The notes: a model not told the origin generated them from the letters alone. A DNA stretch of 64,000 nucleotides from Metarhizium brunneum (GCF_013426205.1 NC_089422.1:3534001-3598000); one strand, 5' to 3'; counted from the stretch's first letter, positions 23,082 through 34,241 are shown. Translations and numbers: made by a program.

Positions 23082-26045
23082 CTATACGTTTTCCCATTGC
23101 CTCACGACGTGGCACTCCCCCACCGCCCCCTTGATAACCAGCACCAAGTCATCAACCGCCGACAAAAACCTCAGATACGAAGATATGGCGACACAGTAGC
23201 GACGGTAGTTCTCGTCCCGTACCAGCGTCGTGTTCAATATTGCAGTGCGGTGCTTGTCATGCCACCAAGCGTAAAAGTTGCGAATGAGAGGAGCAGGCAA
23301 CCTCTCTGGCAAGGGAGCGCCCGACTTGAGCGAGAGCCGCACCACCCCCAACACGGCCATGACATCGCCAATGACGTGGTCGTCGACAAATCCGACCACA
23401 TTGCTGAACCGGTCCTGGTACTCCTTGGGCAGAGAGCCGGATACGTCCATTAGTCGTTCGAGCGACTGGTTCATGGCGAGGCACAGCTTCTGCGTTTCCT
23501 TGAGCGTATACTGGTCAAAGTGACCAAACGTCGGCTCCAATGTGAGTAGGGTGATGGGGCCGTTGAGCGAGAGCAGCGTCTCGGCGACGCCAATGGATAT
23601 CTGTTCCGCCACCGCGCTCAGGGGGCTGTTCTTCTGTCCAAGGCCCCAGTGGGACAGTAGAAGCGCGTAGTGATCCGCAAGGGTGCCCACGGTGTTGGAA
23701 AGCGTTTTGCACACATGGCTCCGGGCAGAAGGGGGCTTGGGGACCAGTTGGACGATGCAGGAGGCAACAAACCCCAAAAGAACCGTGACCAGACGCTTCC
23801 AGAAGGCTTCGTAGCCCACGCCCGGCAGGCCGTACTGTTCAATGTGGAAGTGATCGTAGCTGAAGCCAACGATGAGGGCATACGTCGCCCCAGTCATGAT
23901 GGCCGCCTGAGCGAAAGCCGGGGGCAGGAAAATGCGCCACCAGATAAGAATCAAAATCATCAGCGCAGAGATGGCAGCCAGGCCATACGGGTTTCCGATG
24001 CCAGAACCAGACCCGATGTACCAGGCTACCATGGCCATGACACCGCCAAGGACGGTTCCCAGCCCGCGGGAGACGACGGAGAATGTAAAGTCGGCCATGT
24101 ACGGCAATAAGCATGTTTGGGCGCTAATAACCCCCCAGATTCCCTTCTCGCGATAGAAGAACCCAGCTGAGCTTGGGATGGCAGAAGGTATGGCCGTCGC
24201 AACGGTCACGACGACCATGCGGAGAGCATACATGCCAGCGGGATCAAAGAGCCAGCGGAATGTAGCCGCGATGACACGCGTTGCAGCTGACTTTTTCCGA
24301 GGTCTGACGTAGTAGCCACGGCTTATGCGAAGACGCCTATGGGCCTCTTCTGCCTGGTCCTGAAGCAGCACCGGATCCGCGGTGTTATCTGGATCGTCGG
24401 CAGCATCGGTGGTTGTACCAGAGACGGGAACAGAGAGCCTACCGTCCAGCAGCCATCTGAACATGTAGCGCATACGTGAAGGGATCCAGATGCGGTGAGT
24501 TTTCCGGGTGGTCATCAGGTGAAGAACATACTCGATCAATTTTTCCATCGCAGTCGCTATGCCAATCACTCGTTCCTCGATGACCATGGCGACGACTATA
24601 CCGCGAAGCAGCCGCGATCCGCTCTCGATTGAAGGCTTGAGGTCTCCTTTAGCATCAAATAGGTCCTGATGAGTACTGAGTATTTTTTCTGTCGTGTTCG
24701 TGACGCAGGAGTCTCGTGAGGAACGCAAAGCGTCCAGCTTGGTCCGGAGCTCTTGTTCTAGCTCGTCAAACGACTGTTGTGAAGGCTGGCCGACCCAGCG
24801 GCGATTATTGACCGTGTTGATGCATTTAGCAACTACCTTGATGGACTGCGAGCAGGCTTGTAGCACGTCTGCGGTCGTGTCCAAGAGAGCCGCTCTCGTT
24901 CGATCTTGTACCTCGCCGTTCTCAGGACTTTGGAGGGCATGCAGCAGCTCTGAGCTTTCCTTTAATTGGTGCATACCGATTCCGTTTTCGTTGTGATTGT
25001 TTTTGTCTTCATCTTGGTGGTGTTTTGCCAGCTTGTCCTCCTTCTGGATCACGTTGATGCGAGAAATGTGAAACTCAATCATGGACAGGCTCGCAATCAT
25101 GGCCACTCGGACAGGTGTCTGCAACCCCTTCACATCCTCGGCATTCCATCGACCACGAGAAAAGTCGAGCGGCAAGAAAGCAATCGCTGGCTGCATGGCC
25201 TTGTAAAGGCCCACCGTTTTGGCCTTTGCCTCTATTAGCTCGCCCAGAGATACGTCTTGATCACCAAGGCGCCGTCTCGTCGCCTGAAGAGCGATTTCCT
25301 GAAGCAGCACCAGCTTCTCCATCTGTTCCAGCACGGCGTAAGAAGTCGACTGCGGGAAGAAGAACAAGCAGCATGCCGAGCCTAAGGCGACTCCAACGGC
25401 AGCTGGCTTGACCAGAATCGTGCCAAGTTGCGCCTCAAACTGGGGAAGCGAAGGTCCAAAGATTAGGAAGATGTCTATAGATATGATGCCGAATAACTGC
25501 AGCAAGACAAACTTCATGTTCTTCATGCGCAGCCGACACAAGGCGTATATGAAGACGCAGGACATGACGTAAAAAACAGCAGTAACGCGAGCATCGAGCA
25601 TAAATCCATTGTGTACCAGCACCAGCGCTTCCCACGAGACGGGCTGACCAGTCTGATTAGCTTGCGCGACGGCTGCTTGTTGAAGCGCGAGCAAGGATTG
25701 CTGCGTCTCGGAGTCCGGACGCGCAGCGAGAGCAGCCTTCATGGTCAAGAGACCCCATAGCCAGCCGAAGCACATGCCCAGCAGCAGAGAAAAGGAGGCC
25801 AGGACATAGACCAAGAGTATGCTCGCCGGCGGTACAGCTATAAGAATCAAGAGGGCGAAAAAAGCAGCCACTCCAAGGTTTGTCAGAGATGGCTGGATGA
25901 GCATGAGCAACGAAGCGACCCACGCTGCCACCCAGCAGCGGAAGACGATTTTGCCATCATGAATATTGAAGTGGTTCAACCACGGAGGCAACGTCCATTG
26001 TCGCCGGCTTGGCCTGCTTGCAGTTGCATCTGGGCCCTCTGCCAT
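23082..26045 (-). CDS. FUSC-like / aromatic-acid-exporter-type membrane protein
   Basis: Large membrane protein with two hydrophobic modules, of the fungal fusaric-acid-resistance-like class (YGR266/BRE4-like, DUF2421-containing). A single exon of 987 residues. I start at the ATG at 26045 (MAEGPDATASRPSRRQW), which has a near-ideal context (GCCACCATGG); the frame is open upstream but has no earlier ATG nearby. Module one (about residues 30-240) has several membrane segments and a short hydrophilic loop. A long soluble, partly helical region follows, with a His/Asp/Asn-rich patch (KHHQDEDKNNHNENG). Module two (about 610-770) has further membrane segments including TCLLPYMADFTFSVVSRGLG and VGFSYDHFHIEQYG. 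A soluble C-terminal domain ends the protein. Bacterial relatives export aromatic acids; the fungal substrate is unknown. Confidence 0.85.
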   Translation of the reverse strand: MAEGPDATASRPSRRQWTLPPWLNHFNIHDGKIVFRCWVAAWVASLLMLIQPSLTNLGVAAFFALLILIAVPPASILLVYVLASFSLLLGMCFGWLWGLLTMKAALAARPDSETQQSLLALQQAAVAQANQTGQPVSWEALVLVHNGFMLDARVTAVFYVMSCVFIYALCRLRMKNMKFVLLQLFGIISIDIFLIFGPSLPQFEAQLGTILVKPAAVGVALGSACCLFFFPQSTSYAVLEQMEKLVLLQEIALQATRRRLGDQDVSLGELIEAKAKTVGLYKAMQPAIAFLPLDFSRGRWNAEDVKGLQTPVRVAMIASLSMIEFHISRINVIQKEDKLAKHHQDEDKNNHNENGIGMHQLKESSELLHALQSPENGEVQDRTRAALLDTTADVLQACSQSIKVVAKCINTVNNRRWVGQPSQQSFDELEQELRTKLDALRSSRDSCVTNTTEKILSTHQDLFDAKGDLKPSIESGSRLLRGIVVAMVIEERVIGIATAMEKLIEYVLHLMTTRKTHRIWIPSRMRYMFRWLLDGRLSVPVSGTTTDAADDPDNTADPVLLQDQAEEAHRRLRISRGYYVRPRKKSAATRVIAATFRWLFDPAGMYALRMVVVTVATAIPSAIPSSAGFFYREKGIWGVISAQTCLLPYMADFTFSVVSRGLGTVLGGVMAMVAWYIGSGSGIGNPYGLAAISALMILILIWWRIFLPPAFAQAAIMTGATYALIVGFSYDHFHIEQYGLPGVGYEAFWKRLVTVLLGFVASCIVQLVPKPPSARSHVCKTLSNTVGTLADHYALLLSHWGLGQKNSPLSAVAEQISIGVAETLLSLNGPITLLTLEPTFGHFDQYTLKETQKLCLAMNQSLERLMDVSGSLPKEYQDRFSNVVGFVDDHVIGDVMAVLGVVRLSLKSGAPLPERLPAPLIRNFYAWWHDKHRTAILNTTLVRDENYRRYCVAISSYLRFLSAVDDLVLVIKGAVGECHVVRQWENV

Positions 26046-28403
26046 GGTGGCGGCACGTTTTGTCGCGAGCTCCAAGACGGAGCAGCCAGAGCAAAGTCAG
26101 TCAGCGGGAGGAATTTCGATAGAGACTGAAGCTCTAGAGTTGCAAAACATTGAAATCCGATCGCGCTAGTGTTTATTGCAACGCAACGGTTTCGGGACCG
26201 GGTCTGCCGGATGAAACGGGACGGCCATTGGTTCATATGCCCGTGCGGTCGACGCCGGGATCCCGCATGGCCTAGCCCTCAGGAACCATACTGTACTTTG
26301 TACACTTTGTAAAAATGCCTCGGTTCTTGAAGTTGGGTTGACGGCGTCGTAGCAAGGCAATGGTGGCACGGTGGCTTTGGTGGCAACCAGATGGAGCAAT
26401 TCCGACTTAGAAGTCAATCAATGGCTGAGAGGAATTGACTGGTCACTGCTCCCGTAATTCGACTGACGGAACCAATGACGGGCGTTTGGGGGCCATTTCT
26501 TTTTTGACCCGCTAACCCTTGAAATGAGTTTTTTTGGAGTGACAAGATGCAGTATATTGCTGCAGCCGACTTGTAGATTGGCCCCATGGTCGGCCAGTTG
26601 CGTATTGCCGCGGGTTTATAACTTGCCCACTGCGTAGGCGAGCATTCTTCAATTCGCGCCAGTATTTCATGCGCTTCTACCGAAAAAAACTCTTGTGTTA
26701 CTTGCCGCGCGCATTCGAAGATTGAGCACTGCACAGACCACAGGTCTAAATGTGTGCAGAGCCAAATTAATCAAGCTCCCTTTATTGATCCCTATTTGAA
26801 GACAAGTTGGAAAAGGCGAAATATAGCTTTGCAGCTCTTGGCTAGTTCAACGGCTGAAATAACAGGTCAATATGGTTTGGACAAGTGTGCAGCCACACAA
26901 AATGTGAGCGCCGTCATCCGCCGTTCGGGTGCTCAGTATGCCGAAATCGTAGGACTCCCAGAGATTGTAATCCCCAGCTATCTGGGCTGGATTGAAATGT
27001 TTCCCTAGACACTGAACGCTAGGGCATGTATGATGGACTTTGGGGGAGTGAGGGCAAGAAGTTGGTGTTTCCCGATGTGGTCATGATAAAGTAGGGACAA
27101 ACTGGTAACTGAAGTAGTCAACAGGGGGAATGCTGCGGATTGGCTAATTATTTGCTGTTGCGAATATGTTGAGCATTATAATCGAAAGAGAAAATATTTT
27201 CTCACTTGTTTAGGAAGTATCCTGCTCGAGAATATATCGCAAGAGGGTGTCCTCGAGCCATTGTGTGCTGACTTGTTAAGGCGTGGCTGGTGCCAATGTC
27301 GATGCAAATACGGAGTAGAGTCCTGCAGGGATAGAAGATCAACAGATGGGGTATGAAATAAGAAGCAGAAGAAGAAGAAGAACAGGTCGTTTGTATAACC
27401 TTTTAGCTCCGAATGCAAGGAACACTTGGTGATGCTGTCTTGCGTATTACTGACACCTTTTCCCCAGTAACCCGACAATGCACTCCTGCGCTGTCACAGT
27501 ATGCCACCCACCCGCGTACCTCCGCGGTCAATGATGCCCAATGACCAGGCGGCTGACCACGATTTGTGTAACTCCGCTTCTGGTTCTGTCGGGGTTTATT
27601 GTGGCGGTTGTGTTCAAGGTGGTGTCGCAGCCTGGCTGCCAGGTTTACCTGCATATGCAACCGATCATTTCGCAGTATCCCATGATCGCCTAAATTCCCT
27701 GTCGGGGGTTCTGGCCCCGTTACTCCGTACGGAGTACATGGCGAATATATAATGAGCGGCGTAGGACCCCATCTCTTGTGACACGGGCAGGTATGTTGAT
27801 GAAGTCCAGATCGGTAGAGCATACAGAATCCAGTTTCTGGGTGCACGTGTTGCCTGGTCCAGACCAGTCCGTTCGCGCCTTCCATTCTCGGGCCTCAACC
27901 GTTTCCCTGCCGACTTGTCGTCGATCGGTTAGTGATGCCGTGGTTCTCAGTGGCTGCAGCGGTCGCTTGACTCTAGACAGCCCCGCTATTCTCGGAGTCT
28001 CCACGCGTTCAGTGACATCCTGTGCCCAAGGAACAAGGGACGTGCGGGCCGAAATTCGGATCGTATAAAAGTAGGTCAAGCCCCTTTGCGACCAACATTT
28101 TTGCGTAGTCCCTGGACCCTTTTGCTGACGCATCCCGGGTTTGAGTTTTCGTCTGATGATGCGCACCATTCGCTCCTCCTTTCTGACCCTGCATTGATCT
28201 CTTCTCTCGTGTCTAGATCGCCCGATTGCATGCTGTTACGCCCCTCTCGCTACATTCGATGCATCAGGTACAGGGGTTGCACACGTCGTACCCACAACTT
28301 TGGAAGGCAGTTTGAGCGCATCACGAGAGTCCCTGGCTGCTCGCCTGCTCGCCTGCTATCTTGCCTCGGCCGCCAGGGCCAGTATAATCCGTCCTGTGCG
28401 TAC
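26046..28403. other. Divergent promoter region, FUSC-like / SulP
   Basis: About 2.4 kb without a supported gene. The frame of the SulP first exon is open back to 28086 but the upstream part has no coding character. It holds the motif TACGGAGTA at 27309 and the full palindrome at 27721-27736. Confidence 0.55.
27721..27736. promoter_or_regulatory. 16-bp palindrome TACTCCGTACGGAGTA
   Basis: Perfect inverted repeat made of two overlapping copies of the 9-mer that recurs through the window. The centre, CCG-TA-CGG, resembles the everted half-sites bound by Zn2Cys6 regulators. It lies 668 bp upstream of the SulP start. A regulatory role is inferred from symmetry only. Confidence 0.45.
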
Positions 28404-30948
28404 ATGATGGGGCGTCCCTCGCACCATCGTGAGGACTCGTCCTCCAGCAAGAGCCACCGGCCAGCCCAGCCAAGCTCGCTGCGCCAGAGCCACGCAGCTT
28501 CGAGTCGAGACAGTAGCCAGGACAGCGGCCCGGCATTTAGACAAGCAGTCCCTTCTAGGGATGACGCTGCTCGTGGCGATGCCACCGTTGGCGGCAATAC
28601 AGACGAGTCCACGCCATTGATTTCCGACGGCGGAAGTACCGAACGCAGGCGATCGAGCGCCGTTCACCCTGGCGTTTGCAACCACGGCACGTTTAGCCCT
28701 CGACCGATGACCCCGGACGAAGTATTCCCCATTGCTAGGGACGATATTGTCACCACGGGGCCCGACGGGCTGTTTGACAATTCCTCGTCCCAAGAATCAA
28801 TCGATGAGGGCTGGAAGAAATGGTTTAGCGGGAGAATCCGGACCAAGAGGATGGGCGAGACTAGGGAACTCGCTCATCGAGCTGGATTCAGAGATACGCC
28901 CTTGATGTGAATATTTGCAAACGCCCACAGCCTCCCATCTGGCTTGCTAATAGTGTCGATAGGTATCTGTCCTACTACATTCCTTGCTTGAATTGGATGC
29001 AGCAGTATAAATGGTCCTATCTCCAGGGCGACCTTGTGTCTGCCATTACCATTGCATCCTTCTATCTCCCCATGGCGCTGTCGCTCGCTTCCAACCTCGC
29101 TCATGTACCTCCAATTCACGGCCTGTATGCCTTTGTTTTCCAGCCCTTCATTTACGCCTTGCTGGGTTCATCGTCGCAGATGGTTGTTGGTCCAGAGGCT
29201 GCTGGCTCTCTGCTTGTAGGCACGGTTGTGCAGCAGAGCGTCGACAGCGGTGGCTCGGCTGAGGATAACGACCTCGTTCATGCCCAGATCTGTGGGGTTG
29301 TAGCTGGTATGGCGGGAGCTACGGTTTTGATTGCAGGAATAGCACGGTTGGGTTTCTTGGACAGCGTACTAAGCCGCCCCTTTTTGCGTGGATTTATCAG
29401 CGCCATTGGCTTTGTCATAGCCGTAGACCAGCTCATCCCTGAGCTTGGTCTGAACGATCTTGCAAGCGACGATGGCGCAAGCCACGGCAGTACCGTTGAG
29501 AAGATTGCCTTTATTGTGGAAAATATTAGTGAGGCCCACCATCTCACGTTTGCTGTTGCCGGCATCAGCTTCCTAGTCATTATGATTTTCCGGTGAGTCT
29601 TGACATTCGTTGGTGCCGTATGCCGTATGCCGTTCATCGGGTTGCTGACAAAAGTACAGCGAGTTTAAAAAGCGTCTTGAACCTAGATTCCCCTCGGTCG
29701 TGTTTGTACCAGATCGATTCTTGGTCGTCGTCGTTTCTGCCATTCTCTGCTGGCATTTTCGCTGGGACAAGCAAGGCGTTGAGGTCCTTGGCGCCGTCAA
29801 AGCCGCCAACGGAGGCGTTTTTGCATTTAGATGGCCGTTTCAAATGGCTCACATGAAGCACATTCGCAGTGCCATGTCGACGTCTTTTCTTATTGCACTG
29901 CTCGGCTTCTTCGAGTCATCCGTCGCCGCCAAGAGCCTGGGAGGCAATGATGCCATTCAAGGCATCGAATTGAGTGCAAACCGAGAAATGATTGCCCTAG
30001 GCACTGCCAACCTCGTCGGCGCTTGTTTTATGAGTCTGCCGGCCTTTGGAGGCTATGGGAGGAGCAAGGTGAACAAAACGACTGGTGGCAAGAGCCCCGT
30101 AAGCTCGATTCTGCTGAGTTTGATCTCACTCTTGTCCATCTTGTTCCTGCTGCCGTACTTTTACTTTTTGCCGGTGAGTGTGCGTTCTCGTTGAGGTTTT
30201 GAACACGTGTTTGTCTAACACTCGACAGAAACCTGTTCTCTGTTCCATGATATCTGTGGTGGCGTATTCATTGATAGAGGAGGCGCCGCATGACATTGCC
30301 TTCTTCGTCACAATCAGGGGCTGGACGGAGCTTGGGCTCATGGCCGTCATCTTCCTGTCGACGATTTTCTACTCTCTCACGCTCGGCATGGCCATGGGGG
30401 TTGGCATTTCGATCCTTCTCGTCATCAAGCACAGCACACGCCCTAGAATTCAGATTCTGGGGCGCATTCCCGGGACGAACCGGTTCGAAAACGCCGAGTC
30501 TGGACGTGCATGCCTGGAGTTTATTGAGGGCTGTCTCATTGTCAAGATTCCTGAGCCGCTTACTTTTGCCAACACGGGGGAGTTGAAGGCGCGACTGCGA
30601 CGGCTAGAGCTGTATGGAACTTCAAAAGTGCACCCGGCTCTCCCCCGTCTGCGGAGCCAAGAATCCAACCGAAACGTCATCTTTGACATTCACGGCGTCA
30701 CATCGATGGACGGCTCGGGCACGCAGGTTCTTGAGGAAATTGTACGCAACTACCGAGAACGCGGTGTACGAATCTTCTTCTCCCGTGGCCCCAGTCGGCG
30801 AGATCACGCCGTCTGGAAGCTGCTGGAACGAAGTGGCATTGTGGCACTGAGTGGAGGCGAGTCGCATTTTGTGAATGATGTCGAAGAGGCGTTGCGATGG
30901 ACAGAGTACGAGGACAGCATTGGCGTTCGGAGCGGTGGCAGCGGTTGA
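28404..30948 (+). CDS. SLC26/SulP-family anion transporter with STAS domain
   Basis: Membrane transporter of the sulfate permease family. Exons 28404-28906, 28963-29592, 29660-30173 and 30229-30948 give 788 residues. Junctions: AT|G, CG|C, then phase 0. Intron 1 is 56 nt with a weak donor (GTGAAT) but a good branch site and acceptor; the joined product reads DTPLM-YLSYYIPCLNW. The first ~165 residues are Ser/Arg/Asp-rich and cytoplasmic. The membrane domain starts at GDLVSAITIASFYLPMAL, includes GLYAFVFQPFIYALLGSS, and runs to about residue 600. A STAS domain follows (VIFDIHGVTSMDGSGTQVLEEI). The long N-terminal extension suggests the organellar/vacuolar SulP branch rather than the main sulfate permeases; this is an inference. 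Confidence 0.9.
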
Positions 30949-31546
30949 GGTTGGCAGTGAGGAGAGGGGGAAATGCATGGGAACGGCGCATTCTGTTTTC
31001 AGATACCAGAAGCTTGCATACGGATGGTTGGATCTAGTATATTTATTGTGTTTTTATAGCACGGAGCATGGGAGCATGGGAGCATGGCAGAGCCACGAAT
31101 TGATGTCTGAACGACATGTATTTTGTCTGTTCTCTACACGCGCACTTGGCAATCAACGCCCACGCAATGGAGAAGTCGATTGAAACTAGCAAACATGTGC
31201 CTCGTCCTCGCAGTCACAGGCCACTGAGCATAAAATTTCGCGATGGCCTTGAATGTTGTGCAGTCCGCACGAGCCCCCTGCAAGACAAGCAGAAACCTCA
31301 AGTATCAATGGGTCCATCAATAATCCAAGGTCCCAAGTCATGCAGCCTGCGGCCAGGGTCCCACGCCAGTGCCCCGCCGAAGCCCACTCCAGACCACACC
31401 AGTTGATCCTTTAGTCCCAGCGCGCACATTTCACAGCCAAAAACGAAAATTTTTTTACACAGCCTTTATAAGTTGATTATACTCTGGTCTCGTTCAACAA
31501 TCCAACCGGACTGTTCCGAGCGAGGTTAGCAACCGAGTTCGGATTC
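30949..31546. other. Intergenic region, SulP 3' end to tRNA-Lys
   Basis: About 600 bp. It contains three tandem GGAGCATG units and AT-rich sequence before the tRNA. No gene seen. Confidence 0.6.
31063..31086 (+). repeat. Three tandem 8-bp repeats
   Basis: GGAGCATG three times in perfect tandem, about 115 bp after the SulP stop, probably in its 3' untranslated region. Confidence 0.8.
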
Positions 31547-31630
31547 GCCCGGTTAGCTCAATCGGTAGAGCGTGAGACTCTTAGAGTACACGAAATCTCA
31601 AGGTTGCGGGTTCGACCCCCGCATCGGGCT
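31547..31630 (+). tRNA. tRNA-Lys (CTT) with an 11-nt intron
   Basis: GCCCGGT pairs with the 3' ATCGGGC; D-arm TAGCTCAATCGGTAGAGC and T-arm GCGGGTTCGACCCCCGC are standard. The anticodon stem TGAGA/TCTCA encloses CT-CTT-A. An 11-nt insertion (31584-31594) follows position 37, the canonical site of nuclear tRNA introns, so the mature tRNA is 73 nt. A short T run directly follows (31630-31633), with a longer one after 31677, consistent with Pol III termination. Confidence 0.95.
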
Positions 31631-33280
31631 TTTCCTATATCCAAGAAGCGATTGAGAATGGGTTCCGGTGGGATCTCTTTTTTTTTTTCATCTTTTATAA
31701 GGTCTTTCTTTCTTTTACTTTTTATTATATTTGAATTGTTCAATTTTTTTACTTGACTGACAAGATTGTCAACGCTTGCGCAAAGGGTCTGTCTGGTTAG
31801 AAAATACGTCCTTCTCGCGGCGGGCAGCAGCGGGCCTGGCCATTGCCTGGAAGACAACCAGACTGGTATTGACTGAGACGACTGGTCGCAGAGTCGATTT
31901 TCCGTGGCTGGATATCCGACGCATCGCGGTCAGTCAAGATGTGCGATGGAAATGCTAAACCGCTTACCCCTCAGCAAGTGAGTGGCAGTGGCGTCTGGTG
32001 GCACTGGTCCCGAATCCCGACTGTGTGATTTTAATTTCCGAGTATTTGGCCGTCGAGTACCTGTCACAGAAAACATTTATCCAAGAGGGAGATCCGTTGC
32101 AAACAGCGCAATAATTCATCAAGGTACCTGTCAATACGTCGCAAACATTCCAATTTAGTATAGAATTTTGCTCTTCACCACGAGGCTTGGGGTGACGTAA
32201 GTGCACGGCGACTGTGTCGTGTTTTGTAGATTCTAGACTTGGTGTCGAGTACTTAAGCAGGCATTCACATGTAACAACTACGGCCACGATACGGGAACAA
32301 GCTCAAACGTGGAGGGAAGGGCGGAATCCAAACTTTACTGTGCTTGCTGACCAAGATCGTGCTCCAAAGTCAATATGGCATGCCATTTCTTTTCCCGGTC
32401 CATTTACCTTTGGGGATAAAGTCTGGGCTTGGTGGTTGTCGAATAACGTCGTTGCTTGAGGAGGGGGAAGACGACGAGACGAGTGGCTTGAAGTTTTATT
32501 TCCCGCGTTGCATTTACATGGCTTCAATCCAATGCTCCAGGCAGCTACAAGACTGGAAATCTAGATTCTATTTGAGGCTTTTGATGAAAACTGGGGTTCT
32601 AGAAGCTGCTGCTGGTGTATTTTGGCTTTTTGCTCTTGTTGTTGCGTGGCAGCAACGACGGATGGGAAAAGTACTTTAGACGAAACATTTTTCACATGCA
32701 CGGATTGTACATGGATTTGGGTTTTCTGCACATTGACGCTTTCGACACTAGTACAAGACGTTTTTTAACATATCCAAATGATACAAGAGGCTCAATTAGC
32801 ATTTGTTCAGCACAAGTGCCGTAGAATCGTCCATCCAAAACTGGGGACAAGAGGAGACCAACCTCGCGGCAATGTAGTTGCCATAAATTTAATTTACACA
32901 TCGACATTCCACAACCTTCCGCATGTCCCGTCATAGGGCACAGCAGAAACGGTAAAAGTCGATTGCATCTACCGTAGAGTTGGGTTTGCCAGGCTACAGT
33001 GTCAGGTCTGCGTAGCCATTTTGAAACGTTGATGAGAAAAAAATTAATTTCGCAAGAAAAATAAAATAGCCGCAAAAGTCAATATAATTTATTTTTTGAT
33101 CCTGGTTATTATATCATAACATGCGAAAAATAACGGATATACGTGCATGGCAAAAAAATATATAAAGAGCCGTATTCGACATGTAAAAACCATGCGCTCT
33201 CTGCAAACCAAATCAACCTACACTGCTACTACAATACAATACAACAATCTATTACTATTCACACCCAACCCAACGCCAAC
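31631..33280. other. AT-rich gene-free stretch
   Basis: About 1.65 kb. Notable T/A runs at 31677-31750 and a strongly AT-rich block at about 33020-33180 directly before the secreted-protein gene. No coding gene seen. Repeat-induced mutation of an old element is possible but I cannot measure it. Confidence 0.55.
33159..33167 (+). promoter_or_regulatory. TATA box of the secreted-protein gene
   Basis: TATATAAAG, 114 bp before the ATG at 33281, in an AT-rich block. A clear TATA box with a CA-rich leader after it suggests a regulated, strongly switched promoter. Confidence 0.55.
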
Positions 33281-33871
33281 ATGAAGTACTCGATGCTCTC
33301 TGTTGCCGCCTTCGTGGCCTCCTCTCTGGCCTCCCCGGCATACTTCTCGGGCGAACCCGAGAAGCCCGGCGACATCACCATCAACAACAGGCTGAATACT
33401 AACGTCAACCTGGACATCCTTCAGCCTAATCCAATCGACGTCGACGAGGTTGGGGTCTACAACCGCCGCGTGATTATCAAGGGGCTCTCATCATACACAA
33501 TTCCTGAAAAAGAAGTACCGCCAAGCGCGGACCTGAGGCTGAGGGTGCTGTCGCCCATGCCGGGGCAGGGCCCGGTAGATGTGATCTACAGGAGTCTCCA
33601 TCGCGGTCCCGATTCCCCGTTTACGTACGATATCAGACGCAACGACCCGCATTTCGTATTCCCCGGCGTTGTCGATATTCAACCTCGGCCCAGGACGCCT
33701 CAGCCTCAGTGCCGTCGCCTGACCTCGTTCCCTCAAGGCCACCACATACCCGTCCTACCAAAATGCGATGCCGGCACCAAACTCCTCATCACCCTGTGCG
33801 AGCAGAATCATCCTGACTGCCCTCCTCGTCCTCATCCTCCTCCCACTGAGTATGAGGCCGAGTGGCTTTAA
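33281..33871 (+). CDS. Small secreted protein, unrecognised
   Basis: A single exon of 196 residues. The N-terminus MKYSMLSVAAFVASSLASPA is a clear signal peptide, with cleavage likely near residue 18-20. The mature part has no domain I recognise. It is Pro-rich with three Cys (PQCRRL, PKCDAG, LCEQNHPDCPP gives a fourth) in the last third, and ends EYEAEWL. The ATG at 33281 is chosen because the signal peptide starts there; upstream in-frame codons fall in the AT-rich promoter. The gene itself is GC-rich while both flanks are AT-rich. Size, secretion and setting fit a candidate effector or secreted lineage-specific protein; function unknown. Confidence 0.75.
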   Translation: MKYSMLSVAAFVASSLASPAYFSGEPEKPGDITINNRLNTNVNLDILQPNPIDVDEVGVYNRRVIIKGLSSYTIPEKEVPPSADLRLRVLSPMPGQGPVDVIYRSLHRGPDSPFTYDIRRNDPHFVFPGVVDIQPRPRTPQPQCRRLTSFPQGHHIPVLPKCDAGTKLLITLCEQNHPDCPPRPHPPPTEYEAEWL

Positions 33872-34241
33872 AAAGTGCCAATCACCGCCGCAATGGCAGC
33901 TCAACCTGCCGCCGCAAGAATTGCCAGGGGCCCTTTGGATGGTCGTCTTGTTTTGGAGGAGGATGTTTGGTGTTGAACTCTGGACAGCACCCTAGAGCTT
34001 TGCTCAAGGATCTGTGTTTCCTATCCTTCTATCCTTAGTTAATAACTAGCACCTAGGTAGTTATTAATATAGTCTATGCCCAAAACTGTTCCCCGTTGTC
34101 AAGCCGTGACGGCCGGTTTGGAGGACGAGAGTCACGAGACCATGCTTGGCCCGGTCAAGGAGGAGTAGTTGTGGTACAAGTAGTAGCGCATCAATATGTA
34201 GTTTGTATCCTTCATTCCTGTAAAAGGCACGGCACGGCTCA
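33872..34241. other. Intergenic region between convergent genes
   Basis: 3' ends of the secreted-protein and hydrolase genes, with a strong inverted repeat at 34039-34067. Confidence 0.6.
34039..34067. repeat. Hairpin: 10-bp perfect inverted repeat with 9-nt loop
   Basis: TTAATAACTA and TAGTTATTAA are exact reverse complements separated by GCACCTAGG. It lies between two convergent genes, so it could aid 3' end formation of either, or be the remnant of a small transposon end. Confidence 0.65.

Noticed and set aside
28086..28403. N-terminal extension of the SulP protein
   Set aside because: The frame is open, but the sequence is Arg/Cys-rich with no conservation-like features; the Met at 28404 starts a normal Ser-rich tail.
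31631..33280. Transposon remnant in the AT-rich stretch
   Set aside because: No transposase or reverse-transcriptase frame, terminal repeats or target-site duplication visible; AT-richness alone is not enough.
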